A DNA stretch of 64,000 nucleotides from Variovorax sp. PBL-E5 (GTDB lineage: Bacteria > Pseudomonadota > Gammaproteobacteria > Burkholderiales > Burkholderiaceae_C). The stretch covers positions 372,001 through 436,000 of the forward strand of contig NZ_LR594673.1 of the NCBI RefSeq assembly GCF_901827185.1, written 5' to 3'. Shown one piece after another: positions 50,710 through 58,727 of this stretch. Position 1 is the stretch's first letter. The number at the start of each line of letters is the position of its first letter. The notes under the pieces were generated by a model, which saw nothing but the letters and a program-made list of their open reading frames with translations, ran no database searches and had not been told where the DNA came from. The position numbers were made by a program, and so were the translations under genes.

Positions 50710-51641
50710 CACTGCGCAGCCGCCGACAGCACCTCGCCGGACGCCGCCGCGTTCTGCACGCCGGCCTGCGTGACGCTGGCGCCGGGCGGCACATCGGCCG
50801 TCAGCCAGACGTTGCCGCCGATGACCGCGCCGCGGCCGATCGTGACGCGGCCCAGGATCGTGGCGCCGGCATAGATCACCACCTCGTCCTCGACGACCGG
50901 ATGGCGCGGCAGGCCTTTCTGAAGCAGGCCGTGGCCGTCGACGGGGAAGCGCTTGGCACCGAGCGTCACGGCCTGGTAGATCCGCACGCGCTGGCCGATG
51001 ACCGCGGTCTCGCCGATCACGACGCCCGTGCCATGGTCGATGAAGAAGCCACGGCCGATCTGCGCGCCGGGGTGGATGTCGATGCCGGTCTGCCCGTGGG
51101 CCAGCTCGGCCACGATGCGCGCGAGCAGCGGCAACTGCAATCGATAGAGCCGGTGCGCAAGCCGGTGGTAGATCATGGCCAGCACGCCCGGATAGCACAA
51201 CAGCACCTCGTCGACGCTGTGCGCGGCCGGGTCGCCCTGGTAGGCCGCGACGACGTCGCTGTCGAGCAGCCGGCGAATGCCCGGCAAGGCTGCGCCGAAA
51301 GCGCGCACGGCCTCGCGCGCCTCGGCATCGATCTCTGCCGCCGGGCGCGGCGCATGCCGTGCCACGTAGTGAAGTTCCAGCCGCGCCTGCGCCAGCAGCG
51401 CATGCAAGGCAGCGTCCAGCGTGTGCGCGACATAGAAGTCCTCGCTGTCCTGGCGCAGATCGAAGGGGCCGAGGCGCATCGGAAAGAGCACGCCCTTGAG
51501 TTGCTCGGCCACGCCGGCCAATGCCTCGCGTGACGGAAACTCCCGGCCCGCGGGCTCGCGCTGGCGCTTCTGCGCCTCGCGCCATTCATTGCGCACACCG
51601 CGCAGCTCGCCGACCCACTGGCCGACGTCGAATCCGCTCAT
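50709..51641 (-). CDS. epsC: serine O-acetyltransferase (EpsC-type)
   Basis: 310 residues. C-terminal left-handed beta-helix hexapeptides: TGIDIHPGAQIGRGFFIDHG, TGVVIGETAVIGQRVRIYQ, TLGAKRFPVDG and RHPVVEDEVVIYAGATILG. The N-terminal helical domain has YHRLAHRLYRL. It acetylates serine with acetyl-CoA to O-acetylserine, the precursor of cysteine. In an operon with a cysteine desulfurase cargo it would supply the cysteine consumed by the compartment. Confidence 0.94.
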   Translation of the reverse strand: MSGFDVGQWVGELRGVRNEWREAQKRQREPAGREFPSREALAGVAEQLKGVLFPMRLGPFDLRQDSEDFYVAHTLDAALHALLAQARLELHYVARHAPRPAAEIDAEAREAVRAFGAALPGIRRLLDSDVVAAYQGDPAAHSVDEVLLCYPGVLAMIYHRLAHRLYRLQLPLLARIVAELAHGQTGIDIHPGAQIGRGFFIDHGTGVVIGETAVIGQRVRIYQAVTLGAKRFPVDGHGLLQKGLPRHPVVEDEVVIYAGATILGRVTIGRGAVIGGNVWLTADVPPGASVTQAGVQNAAASGEVLSAAAQ

Positions 51642-51712
51642 GATTTTTCCTCCTTGATGCGGCGTGCCCGGGCGCGCGCTCTTCTCGTTTTTTTCGTGGT
51701 GCGCGTCCCGCG

Positions 51713-52192
51713 TCAGTCCTGAACCCAGGGCAGCTGGTGGAAGCGCCAACCGTCGGCGGCACCACGATGCTGCGCGGCATCGATCTCGCCTTCGAAACCT
51801 TCCAGCACGTTGAAGACATGGCTGAAGCCGGCCTTGGTCGCCGCTTCGGCCGCAAGCGCCGAACGCTTGCCGCTGCGGCACAGCAGCAGCACCACCGCGT
51901 CCTTGCCACCGTCCCTGGCCAGCCTGGCTTCCAGTTCGCGCACGAAGCGGGGGTTGCGCGTGAGCGCCGTGCCCGTGGCCCACGGCACGTGCAGGCTGTC
52001 GGGCACATGGCCCACGAACTTGCGCTCTTCGCCCGAGCGCACGTCGACCAGAACCGCTTCGCGCTGTTGGACGAGCTGCCACGCGACCGGAGGCGCGACA
52101 CCGCCGGCATAGGGCAGATGCTGTTGCGCCGCTGCGGCTTGTGCCTGCTCCAGCGCTCGCGGGAGTGCGAGGGTCTCGACGTCAGATGACAT
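51713..52192 (-). CDS. single-domain rhodanese sulfurtransferase
   Basis: 159 residues. The rhodanese loop LLCRSGKRSALAAEAATKAG holds the catalytic cysteine; LVDVRSGEERKFVGHVPDSL precedes it. It could accept sulfane sulfur from the desulfurase or pass it on. First gene of the rhodanese-epsC-XRE-srpI-desulfurase series, 71 bp before epsC. Rhodaneses and EpsC recur at SrpI-type loci. Confidence 0.92.
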   Translation of the reverse strand: MSSDVETLALPRALEQAQAAAAQQHLPYAGGVAPPVAWQLVQQREAVLVDVRSGEERKFVGHVPDSLHVPWATGTALTRNPRFVRELEARLARDGGKDAVVLLLCRSGKRSALAAEAATKAGFSHVFNVLEGFEGEIDAAQHRGAADGWRFHQLPWVQD

Positions 52193-52274
52193 GAAAGAAA
52201 TGCTCCGTGGTTTGAGGGATTGCCCATCTCGCCCTGATGGCGATAGCCCACTTTAGGCCGGACGACGGCCAGCA

Positions 52275-52286
52275 CCAACGACCGAT
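52275..52286 (-). promoter_or_regulatory. ATCGGTC box upstream of the encapsulin operon
   Basis: On the minus strand: TTGACTTATCGGTCGTTGG, 83 bases before the rhodanese ATG. ATCGGTC-N-TTGG-N-G also occurs at 55125-55136 before the LLM monooxygenase gene. A shared sulfur-limitation promoter or activator site is possible; CysB-type control is a guess from the gene types. Confidence 0.4.
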
Positions 52287-52328
52287 AAGTCAATTCCTAA
52301 CAACCATTTGATCTATGCGCCGGGCACG

Positions 52329-53213
52329 TCAGGAAGCCGGCCAGAACACCAGCGCACGCAGTTCGATGCTGCGCCGCGGCGGCGCCTCGGGCGAGGTGTC
52401 CGGATGAACGAAGGCGCTGTGCGCCGTCAGCCGCGCCGTGCCGTCCGCGCGCGAGTCGTAGATCTTCAGCAGCAGCGGCTCGTCGCTGCGCAGGCGCGGA
52501 AACCAGTACCAGCGGTGCTCGGGGTTGTGCAGGAACGAGCAGGTCTCGCCGACCTTGTCGGGGTAGACCAGGTCGCTGGGCACGAGATCCCCGGGCGCGA
52601 TGGAGCGCGCATCGCACATCGCCAGCGGCAGCTGCTCCACGGTCGCCAGCGGCCGCCAGAGGTTGATGATCGCGAAGCGATGCTTCAGCCGGTCGGCCGC
52701 CTCCCCGGGCGGCAGATGGTCGCGCACGCGGCGCGGGGCCGAGACGAAGGTCTGGTCGTTGTGCACGCGTCGCACCGGCTCCCGCAGCGTCTTCGTGGCG
52801 CGCGAGCCCTTCGCGCTGTCGCGCAGGGTGTGATCGAACACGACGACCTTCTCGGCCCCCGTGGCGGCACGCAGCAGCTGCGCCGATTCGGCGTAGTACA
52901 CATCGCGGATGGCCGCGTCGTCGGAGAAGTCGCTCAGGGCGCTGCGATGGGAGAGCTGCGCGAAGCCGCTGCGGTCGAGCGACAGTTCGCCCAACGCAGC
53001 CAGTGCGCGGCCATCGTGGATCATCACCCACTCGGGCGCCAGCTCGCCGGTGTTCCACGGCACGCCGGCGGGTGGCTCGAAGGTGTAGCTCACCGGGCGA
53101 CTCACGCCCGGCGCCAGGTAATTGAGCTCCGCCATCACGGCCGAGACGTTCGCGGCCCCGGGCCACGCATTCAACGTACCCGGTGCGTTCGATGAAATCG
53201 CAAGGGCGCCCAT
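52329..53213 (-). CDS. CmcJ/NvfI family oxidoreductase
   Basis: 294 residues. VSAVMAELNYLAPGVSRPVS, VFDHTLRDSAKGSR, PVRRVHNDQTFVSAPRRVRD, FAIINLWRPL and HRWYWFPRLRSDEPLLLKIY are hallmarks of the CmcJ/asaB/GA4-desaturase-like family, related to Fe(II)/2-oxoglutarate oxygenases. The substrate is unknown. It lies 10 bases after the sulfhydrylase stop with AAGGAAGAG before its ATG, so they are one operon, suggesting it acts on a sulfur-containing amino acid or analogue. Confidence 0.8.
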   Translation of the reverse strand: MGALAISSNAPGTLNAWPGAANVSAVMAELNYLAPGVSRPVSYTFEPPAGVPWNTGELAPEWVMIHDGRALAALGELSLDRSGFAQLSHRSALSDFSDDAAIRDVYYAESAQLLRAATGAEKVVVFDHTLRDSAKGSRATKTLREPVRRVHNDQTFVSAPRRVRDHLPPGEAADRLKHRFAIINLWRPLATVEQLPLAMCDARSIAPGDLVPSDLVYPDKVGETCSFLHNPEHRWYWFPRLRSDEPLLLKIYDSRADGTARLTAHSAFVHPDTSPEAPPRRSIELRALVFWPAS

Positions 53214-53223
53214 GTCTCTTCCT

Positions 53224-54507
53224 TCATGCGGCCGCAAGTGCCTGATCGAGATCGGCCAGCAGATCGTCGATGTGCTCGATGCCGACCGACAGGCGCACCG
53301 TGTCCTCGGTCACGCCCGCACGCGCGAGTTCGTCCGGCGACAGCTGCCGATGCGTGGTCGAGGCCGGGTGCGTGGCCAGCGAGCGCACGTCGCCGATGTT
53401 GACCAGGCGCGTGAACAGCTTCAGCGCATCGAGGAACTTCGCGCCGCCCTCGCGGCCGCTGCCGATGCCGAAGGTCAGCACGCCGCTGGCCTTGCCGCCG
53501 AGGTACTTCTGCGCCAGCGCATGGTCGGGGTGGTCTTCGAGCGCCGCGTAGTTGACCCACTTCACGGCCTCGCTCTTCTTCAGGTGCCGCGCCACCGCCA
53601 GCGCGTTGCTGCTGATGCGGTCCACGCGCAGCGCCAGCGTCTCGATGCCCTGCAGGATCAGGAAGGCATTGAACGGTGAAATGGCCGCACCCGTGTTGCG
53701 CAACGGCACGACACGCGCACGGCCGATGTAGGCGGCCGGGCCCAGCGCCTCGGTGTAGACCACGCCGTGGTAACTCACGTCGGGTTCATTCAGGCGCCGG
53801 AAGCGCTGCCTGTGTTCGGCCCACGGAAACTTGCCAGAGTCGACGATCGCGCCGCCGATGCTGGTGCCATGGCCGCCGAGGTACTTGGTGAGCGAATGCA
53901 CGACGATGTCCGCGCCGTGCTCGATCGGCCGGCTGAGATAGGGCGACGGCACCGTGTTGTCGACGATCAGCGGCACGCCATGGCGGTGTGCGATCTCGGC
54001 AATGGCTGCAATGTCGGTGATGTTGCCGGCCGGGTTGCCGAGCGATTCGACGAACACCGCCTTGGTCTTCGCATCGATCAGCGGCTCGAAGCTCTGCGGG
54101 GCTCGGTGGTCGGCGAAGCGCGTGGTGATGCCGAACTGCGGCAGCGTGTGCGCGAACAGGTTGTAGGTGCCGCCGTAGAGCGCGGTGCTGCTGACGATGT
54201 TGTCGCCCGCCTCGGCGATGGTCTGGATCGCATAGGTCACGGCCGCCTGGCCCGAGGCGAGCGCGAGTGCGGCGATACCGCCTTCGAGCGCCGCCACGCG
54301 CTGCTCCAGCACATCCTGCGTCGGGTTGTTGATGCGGGTGTAGATGTTGCCCGGCACCTTCAGGTCGAACAGATCCGCACCATGCTGCGCGCTGTCGAAG
54401 GCATAGGCCACCGTCTGGTAGATCGGCGGCGCGACGGCGCGCGTGGTGGGCTCGGGCGAATAGCCGGCATGGACCGACAGGGTTTCGAATTTCCAGTTGT
54501 TCGACAT
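53224..54507 (-). CDS. metY: O-acetylhomocysteine aminocarboxypropyltransferase (O-acetylhomoserine sulfhydrylase)
   Basis: 427 residues, Cys/Met metabolism PLP family. [51 protein letters not shown]; the PLP lysine is in [20 protein letters not shown]. The length matches MetY rather than MetZ/MetB (~390). It makes homocysteine from O-acetylhomoserine and sulfide, a direct sulfur-assimilation step to methionine. Confidence 0.93.
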   Translation of the reverse strand: MSNNWKFETLSVHAGYSPEPTTRAVAPPIYQTVAYAFDSAQHGADLFDLKVPGNIYTRINNPTQDVLEQRVAALEGGIAALALASGQAAVTYAIQTIAEAGDNIVSSTALYGGTYNLFAHTLPQFGITTRFADHRAPQSFEPLIDAKTKAVFVESLGNPAGNITDIAAIAEIAHRHGVPLIVDNTVPSPYLSRPIEHGADIVVHSLTKYLGGHGTSIGGAIVDSGKFPWAEHRQRFRRLNEPDVSYHGVVYTEALGPAAYIGRARVVPLRNTGAAISPFNAFLILQGIETLALRVDRISSNALAVARHLKKSEAVKWVNYAALEDHPDHALAQKYLGGKASGVLTFGIGSGREGGAKFLDALKLFTRLVNIGDVRSLATHPASTTHRQLSPDELARAGVTEDTVRLSVGIEHIDDLLADLDQALAAA

Positions 54508-54546
54508 CGTTGGTTACCGAAGAGAGATTGGGTTTGGAAGGCGCTG

Positions 54547-54729
54547 TCAGACAGCCCAGGCAAGTGCCGCCGTGCGGATGCGCCGCATGACCCGGGCCGG
54601 CACATAGCCATGCGGCGCACGGCGAGCCACTTCGCGCGGCGAGGCCGGTGCGATCTGCCAGACCGAGGTCGTTCGTGCGATCACGCGCCGGGCCTGTTCG
54701 GCGGGTGTCCCTTCGGCAATGCGTGCCAT
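54547..54729 (-). CDS. small hypothetical protein
   Basis: 60 residues, basic (about 11 Arg), start MARIAEGTPAEQARRVIART, end RAPHGYVPARVMRRIRTAAL then AWAV. No family recognised and no signal peptide. It sits upstream of metY on the same strand, 39 bp before it. It may be a real small protein, but it lies next to a truncated ABC-receptor fragment, so it could also be leftover sequence. Confidence 0.4.
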   Translation of the reverse strand: MARIAEGTPAEQARRVIARTTSVWQIAPASPREVARRAPHGYVPARVMRRIRTAALAWAV

Positions 54730-54743
54730 CGCGAACCTCAGCC

Positions 54744-54863
54744 TCAAGGGGCACCCGCCGCGAGAGCGTCGAGCACCTTGATCTTCTTGGGAATGAGCTT
54801 GAGTTCGAAGAAAGTGTCGGCGATCTTCTGCTGCTCGGCTGCCACGGCGGGCGTGACCGGCTT
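54744..54863 (-). pseudogene. C-terminal fragment of an SsuA-type sulfonate-binding protein
   Basis: The last ~39 codons of a periplasmic aliphatic sulfonate-binding protein: VKPVTPAVAAEQQKIADTFF, ELKLIPKKIKVLDAL. Nothing of the preceding ~280 residues is present; upstream the frame abuts a 37-codon ORF in a different frame. It is a deletion scar of a sulfonate ABC transporter operon. Confidence 0.7.
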
Positions 54864-54976
54864 CACAGCGCAACGGCACCTACGACCACCGCGCCGAGCG
54901 CGAGGTCGCGCAGGGCCTGCCAGAAGGATCGGCCCGGCGGATCGGGATCGAAGTGATCGGTGAGAAAGGGAGACAT
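54863..54976 (-). CDS. short ORF with a C-terminal hydrophobic segment, probably truncated
   Basis: 37 codons: MSPFLTDHFDPDPPGRSFWQ, ALRDLALGAVVVGAVAL, then a stop exactly at the join to the SsuA fragment. It looks like the N-terminus of a membrane protein cut at its first transmembrane segment. Divergent from the LLM gene. Not confidently functional. Confidence 0.35.
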   Translation of the reverse strand: MSPFLTDHFDPDPPGRSFWQALRDLALGAVVVGAVAL

Positions 54977-55124
54977 CGGGGATTCCGGGAGGGTCAAGGA
55001 AACGGGGCGCACTGCGCCGACCCGGCGGATTCTGCGGACACACCGCCCGGCAGCCAACGAAGGAATACGAGTTTGCTGATGCGTTTTGCGTTGGATCCGA
55101 GGCCGCTGCATAAGCATCGAAGCA

Positions 55125-55136
55125 ATCGGTCTTTGG
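55125..55136 (+). promoter_or_regulatory. ATCGGTC box upstream of the LLM monooxygenase gene
   Basis: Sequence ATAAGCATCGAAGCAATCGG followed by TCTTTGGCGG, ending ~33 bases before the ATG at 55170. It shares ATCGGTC-N-TTGG with the encapsulin operon leader. Confidence 0.4.
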
Positions 55137-55169
55137 CGGCGGTAGCGGCAATGGCGTACAAGAACGGCC

Positions 55170-56519
55170 ATGTCCTCGACCCGCCAACTCAAGCTGGGCG
55201 CCTTCATGCGCCCCGTCAGCATCCACACCGGCGCCTGGCGCTATCCCGGTGCCTTCGCCGACGCCAACTTCAACTTCGCGCACCTCAAGCGCTTCGCGCA
55301 GACGCTGGAGCGCGCGCGCTTCGACGCCTTCTTCATGGCCGATCACCTCGCGGTGCTCAACATGCCGATCGAGGCATTGAAGCGCAGCCACACCGTCAGT
55401 TCCTTCGAGCCCTTCACGCTGCTGTCGGCCCTGAGCCAGGCCACCGAACACATCGGGCTGGTCGCGACGGCATCGACCACCTTCGACGAACCCTTCCACA
55501 TCGCACGGCGCTTCGCCTCGCTCGACCACCTCAGCCATGGCCGCGCGGGCTGGAACATCGTGACCACCTCCAACCCCGACGCGGCGCTCAACTTCGGCCG
55601 CGAGGACCACATGCCGCACGACGAGCGCTACGCCCGCGCACGCGAGTTCTACGATGTGGTCACCGGACTGTGGGACAGCTGGGCCGACGATGCCTTCGTT
55701 CGCGATGCCGGCAGCGGCCTCTATTTCGATCCGACGAAACTGCATGTGCTCGACCACAAGGGCAGCTACCTCTCGGTGCGCGGCCCGCTGCACATCGCAC
55801 GGCCGGTGCAGGGCTGGCCCGTGATCGTGCAGGCCGGCGCATCCGAGCCGGGGCGCCAGCTGGCCGCCGAGACGGCCGAAGTGATCTTCGCCGCGCATGG
55901 AACCCTGGCCGAAGGCCAGCGCTTCTATGCCGACGTGAAGGGACGCCTCGCCGCACTCGGGCGTGAGCGCGACCATCTGAAGATCCTGCCGGCGGCCTTC
56001 GTCGTGGTCGGCGACACGGTGGAAGAAGCGCAGGCCATTCGCGCCCGGCTCGACAGTCTGGTGCACTACGAGAGCGCGATCGCGTCGCTGTCCATCGCAC
56101 TGGGCCATGACGCATCGCGCTTCGATCCCGACAAGCCCTTGCCCGAAGTGCCCGAAACCAACGCCAGCAAGAGCAGCCGCGAGCGCGTGATCGCGCTGGC
56201 GCGGCGCGAAGGCTTCACCGTGCGGCAGCTCGCGCAGCGCCTCGGCGGCTACGGCGGACTGGCCTTCGTCGGCACCGCACGGACCATCGCCGACGAGATG
56301 CAGGAATGGCTAGCCACCGAAGGCTCGGACGGCTTCAACATCATGTTCCCGTGGCTGCCCGGCGGGCTCGATGCCTTCGCCGACAAGGTGGTGCCCGAGC
56401 TGCAGCGGCGCGGCATCTTCCGGCGCGAGTACGAAGGCGCGACGCTGCGCGAGAACCTCGGCCTCTCGCGGCCGGCCAACCGGTTCTTCCCGCCGCGCTC
56501 AGATCATTCCCTTATTTGA
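55170..56519 (+). CDS. LLM flavin-dependent monooxygenase (NtaA/SnaA/DszA family)
   Basis: 449 residues. Blocks: LKLGAFMRPVSIHTGAWRYP, FMADHLAVLNMPIEALKRSH, TTFDEPFHIARRFASLDHLS, GRAGWNIVTTSNPDAALNFG, VIVQAGASEPGRQLAAETAE and FNIMFPWLPGG match the NtaA/DszA/SnaA class of FMNH2-using monooxygenases. They oxidise sulfones, dimethyl sulfide/sulfone-type compounds or NTA with reduced flavin from a separate reductase, which is not in the window. The sulfur-rich neighbourhood argues for an organosulfur substrate. Confidence 0.92.
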   Translation: MSSTRQLKLGAFMRPVSIHTGAWRYPGAFADANFNFAHLKRFAQTLERARFDAFFMADHLAVLNMPIEALKRSHTVSSFEPFTLLSALSQATEHIGLVATASTTFDEPFHIARRFASLDHLSHGRAGWNIVTTSNPDAALNFGREDHMPHDERYARAREFYDVVTGLWDSWADDAFVRDAGSGLYFDPTKLHVLDHKGSYLSVRGPLHIARPVQGWPVIVQAGASEPGRQLAAETAEVIFAAHGTLAEGQRFYADVKGRLAALGRERDHLKILPAAFVVVGDTVEEAQAIRARLDSLVHYESAIASLSIALGHDASRFDPDKPLPEVPETNASKSSRERVIALARREGFTVRQLAQRLGGYGGLAFVGTARTIADEMQEWLATEGSDGFNIMFPWLPGGLDAFADKVVPELQRRGIFRREYEGATLRENLGLSRPANRFFPPRSDHSLI

Positions 56520-56609
56520 AAGCAACGATTCGGTAGTTCGCAATTCAAGAGCCCGCTCGCAGAATCGGTTGCCGAGTGCCGACTGGCACTGCTTTCTCGT
56601 TTGGGCTCC

Positions 56610-57623
56610 ATGAATTTCCAACAGTTGCGCTCCGTGCGCGAAGCCGTTCGATGCGGCTTCAACCTCACCGAAGCCGCGCATGCGCTGCACACTTCGCAGC
56701 CGGGCGTCAGCCGGCAGATCCGCGAGCTCGAAGACGAACTCGGCATCGCGCTGTTCGCGCGCGCCGGCAAGCGGCTGACAGGCCTGACGGCGCCGGGCGA
56801 TCACCTGCTGCCGATCATCGAACGCGTGCTGCTCGAAAGCCGCAACCTGCGCCAGGCCGGGCAGGAGTTCCTGGCCCAGGAGAACGGGCTGCTCTCCATC
56901 GCCGCGACGCACTCGCAGGCACGCTACGCGCTGCCGATCGCCGTGCAGGAATTCCGCACCCGGTTTCCGCATGTGCAGCTGCACCTGCGCCAGGGCTCGC
57001 CCAAGCAGATCGCCCAGATGCTGCTCGACGGCGAGGCCGATGTCGGCATCGCCACCGAAGCGCTCGGCGACTATCCGCAGCTCGTGGCGCTGCCCTGCTT
57101 TCGCTGGACCCATTCGGTGATCGCGCCGCCGGGCCATCCCCTGCTCGACGGACCGCTGACGATCGAGCGGCTCGCCGGTTATCCGCTCGTCACCTACGAC
57201 AGCGGCTTCACCGGACGCACGCGCATCGACCAGGCCTTTGCCGAAGCCGGCCTCCAGCCCGACCTGGCCATCACCGCGATGGACGCCGACGTCATCAAGA
57301 CCTATGTCGAGCTCGGCATGGGCGTGGGGATCGTCGCCGGCATCGCCTTCGAAGCGGAGCGCGACACCCGGCTGCGCGCCGTCGATGCGGGGCAGCTCTT
57401 CGGCATCAACCTGACGAAGCTGGCCGTGCGGCGCGGCGCCTATCTGCGCGCGTACGTCTACGCCTTCATCGAAGCCTTCGCGCCGACCCTGACACGCCCG
57501 GCCGTGGAAGAAGCGCTCGGCGGCGGCGCTGCCGAGGCGAGCGATCCGCTCCCCGACTCGGCGCTGGCCCAGCTGCTCGCGCACGCGCCGAACGCTGGCG
57601 GCGCGTCCGCTGCCCGGCACTGA
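56610..57623 (+). CDS. CysB-like LysR family regulator
   Basis: 337 residues. N-terminus MNFQQLRSVREAVRCGFNLT, LHTSQPGVSRQIRELEDELG and KRLTGLTAPG are diagnostic of the CysB/Cbl/SsuR subgroup, which senses O-acetylserine or adenosine phosphosulfate and activates sulfur-starvation genes. Start at ATG 56610 (a TTG 9 bases earlier is less likely). It lies 90 bp after the LLM gene and 107 bp before the TauD-like gene, and is a plausible master regulator of both. Confidence 0.92.
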   Translation: MNFQQLRSVREAVRCGFNLTEAAHALHTSQPGVSRQIRELEDELGIALFARAGKRLTGLTAPGDHLLPIIERVLLESRNLRQAGQEFLAQENGLLSIAATHSQARYALPIAVQEFRTRFPHVQLHLRQGSPKQIAQMLLDGEADVGIATEALGDYPQLVALPCFRWTHSVIAPPGHPLLDGPLTIERLAGYPLVTYDSGFTGRTRIDQAFAEAGLQPDLAITAMDADVIKTYVELGMGVGIVAGIAFEAERDTRLRAVDAGQLFGINLTKLAVRRGAYLRAYVYAFIEAFAPTLTRPAVEEALGGGAAEASDPLPDSALAQLLAHAPNAGGASAARH

Positions 57624-57730
57624 GCAGCCGGGTCGCGCCGCCCACCGCGGACGGCCCGTGGCGGCCGCCTTCGCTCGACGACGGCGCCCGTTCCGATTCA
57701 CGACTTCCACACCGACAGGAGATTTTCCCG

Positions 57731-58699
57731 ATGAGCCATGACACCGTTTCATCCACCGACGTCGATATCGACGACAGCATCGGCAACCTGCGCATCCGGC
57801 GCTTGGCCGGCCACATCGGCGGCGAGGTGCTGGACTTCAGGCTGCGCAGCAGCCTGGACGAGGACGCCATCGCGCAGCTGACCCGAGCGCTGGTCAGGCA
57901 CAAGGTGCTGTTCTTCCGCCGCCAGGACCACCTCGACGACGACGAGCACCAGAAATTCGGCGCCCGGCTCGGCCGGATCGTCCCGCACCCGACCGTGCCC
58001 TCGCCGCAGGGCACGCGCCTGTTCGAACTCGACGCTTCGAAGGGCGGTGGCCGCGCGGATGCATGGCACACCGACGTCACCTTTCTCGACGCCTTTCCGA
58101 AGTTCTCGGTACTGCGCGGCGTGAAGATCCCGGCCTACGGCGGCGACACGGTGTGGGCCAACACCGCCATCGCCTACGAACGGCTGCCCGAGGATCTCAA
58201 GCGCCTGGCCGACCGGCTCTGGGCGGTCCACAGCAACGACTACGACTACGGCGCCGAGCGCGTGCAGGTCGACGCGCAGCGCCTGCGGCACCACCAGCAG
58301 GTGTTCATCTCCTCGATCTACGAGGCCGAACATCCGATCGTGCACGTGCATCCGGTGTCGGGCGAGCGCGCGCTGCTGCTGGGCCACTTCGTCAAGAAGA
58401 TCGTCGGCCTGTCGAGCAGCGAATCGGCACGCATCTTCGAGATCCTGCAGAACCGCGTGACGCGGCTCGAGAACACGGTGCGCTGGCGCTGGAAGCAGGA
58501 CGACGTGGCGATCTGGGACAACCGCGCGACGCAGCATTTCGCGATCAACGACTACGGCAACCAGCCGCGCCTGGTGCGCCGCGTGACGGTGCAGGGCGAG
58601 GCCGCCGTGTCGGTCGACGGCCGCCGCAGCATCACGCGCAGCCGCCCCGAGGCGACCAACGATGCACAGATCGATGCGGTCATCGCGGCGACCGCCTGA
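57731..58699 (+). CDS. TauD/TfdA family Fe(II)/2-oxoglutarate dioxygenase
   Basis: 322 residues. Facial triad: His113 and Asp115 in AWHTDVTF and His269 in RATQHFAINDYG, with the 2-oxoglutarate-binding Arg in QPRLVRRVTVQG. TauD/AtsK-type enzymes hydroxylate taurine, alkyl sulfonates or alkyl sulfates so that sulfite or sulfate is released. It is encoded with a CysB-like regulator and an ABC importer, so it probably desulfurates the imported compound. Confidence 0.92.
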   Translation: MSHDTVSSTDVDIDDSIGNLRIRRLAGHIGGEVLDFRLRSSLDEDAIAQLTRALVRHKVLFFRRQDHLDDDEHQKFGARLGRIVPHPTVPSPQGTRLFELDASKGGGRADAWHTDVTFLDAFPKFSVLRGVKIPAYGGDTVWANTAIAYERLPEDLKRLADRLWAVHSNDYDYGAERVQVDAQRLRHHQQVFISSIYEAEHPIVHVHPVSGERALLLGHFVKKIVGLSSSESARIFEILQNRVTRLENTVRWRWKQDDVAIWDNRATQHFAINDYGNQPRLVRRVTVQGEAAVSVDGRRSITRSRPEATNDAQIDAVIAATA

Positions 58700-58727
58700 C
58701 CGCCCTCGCAATTCATACGGACACACC

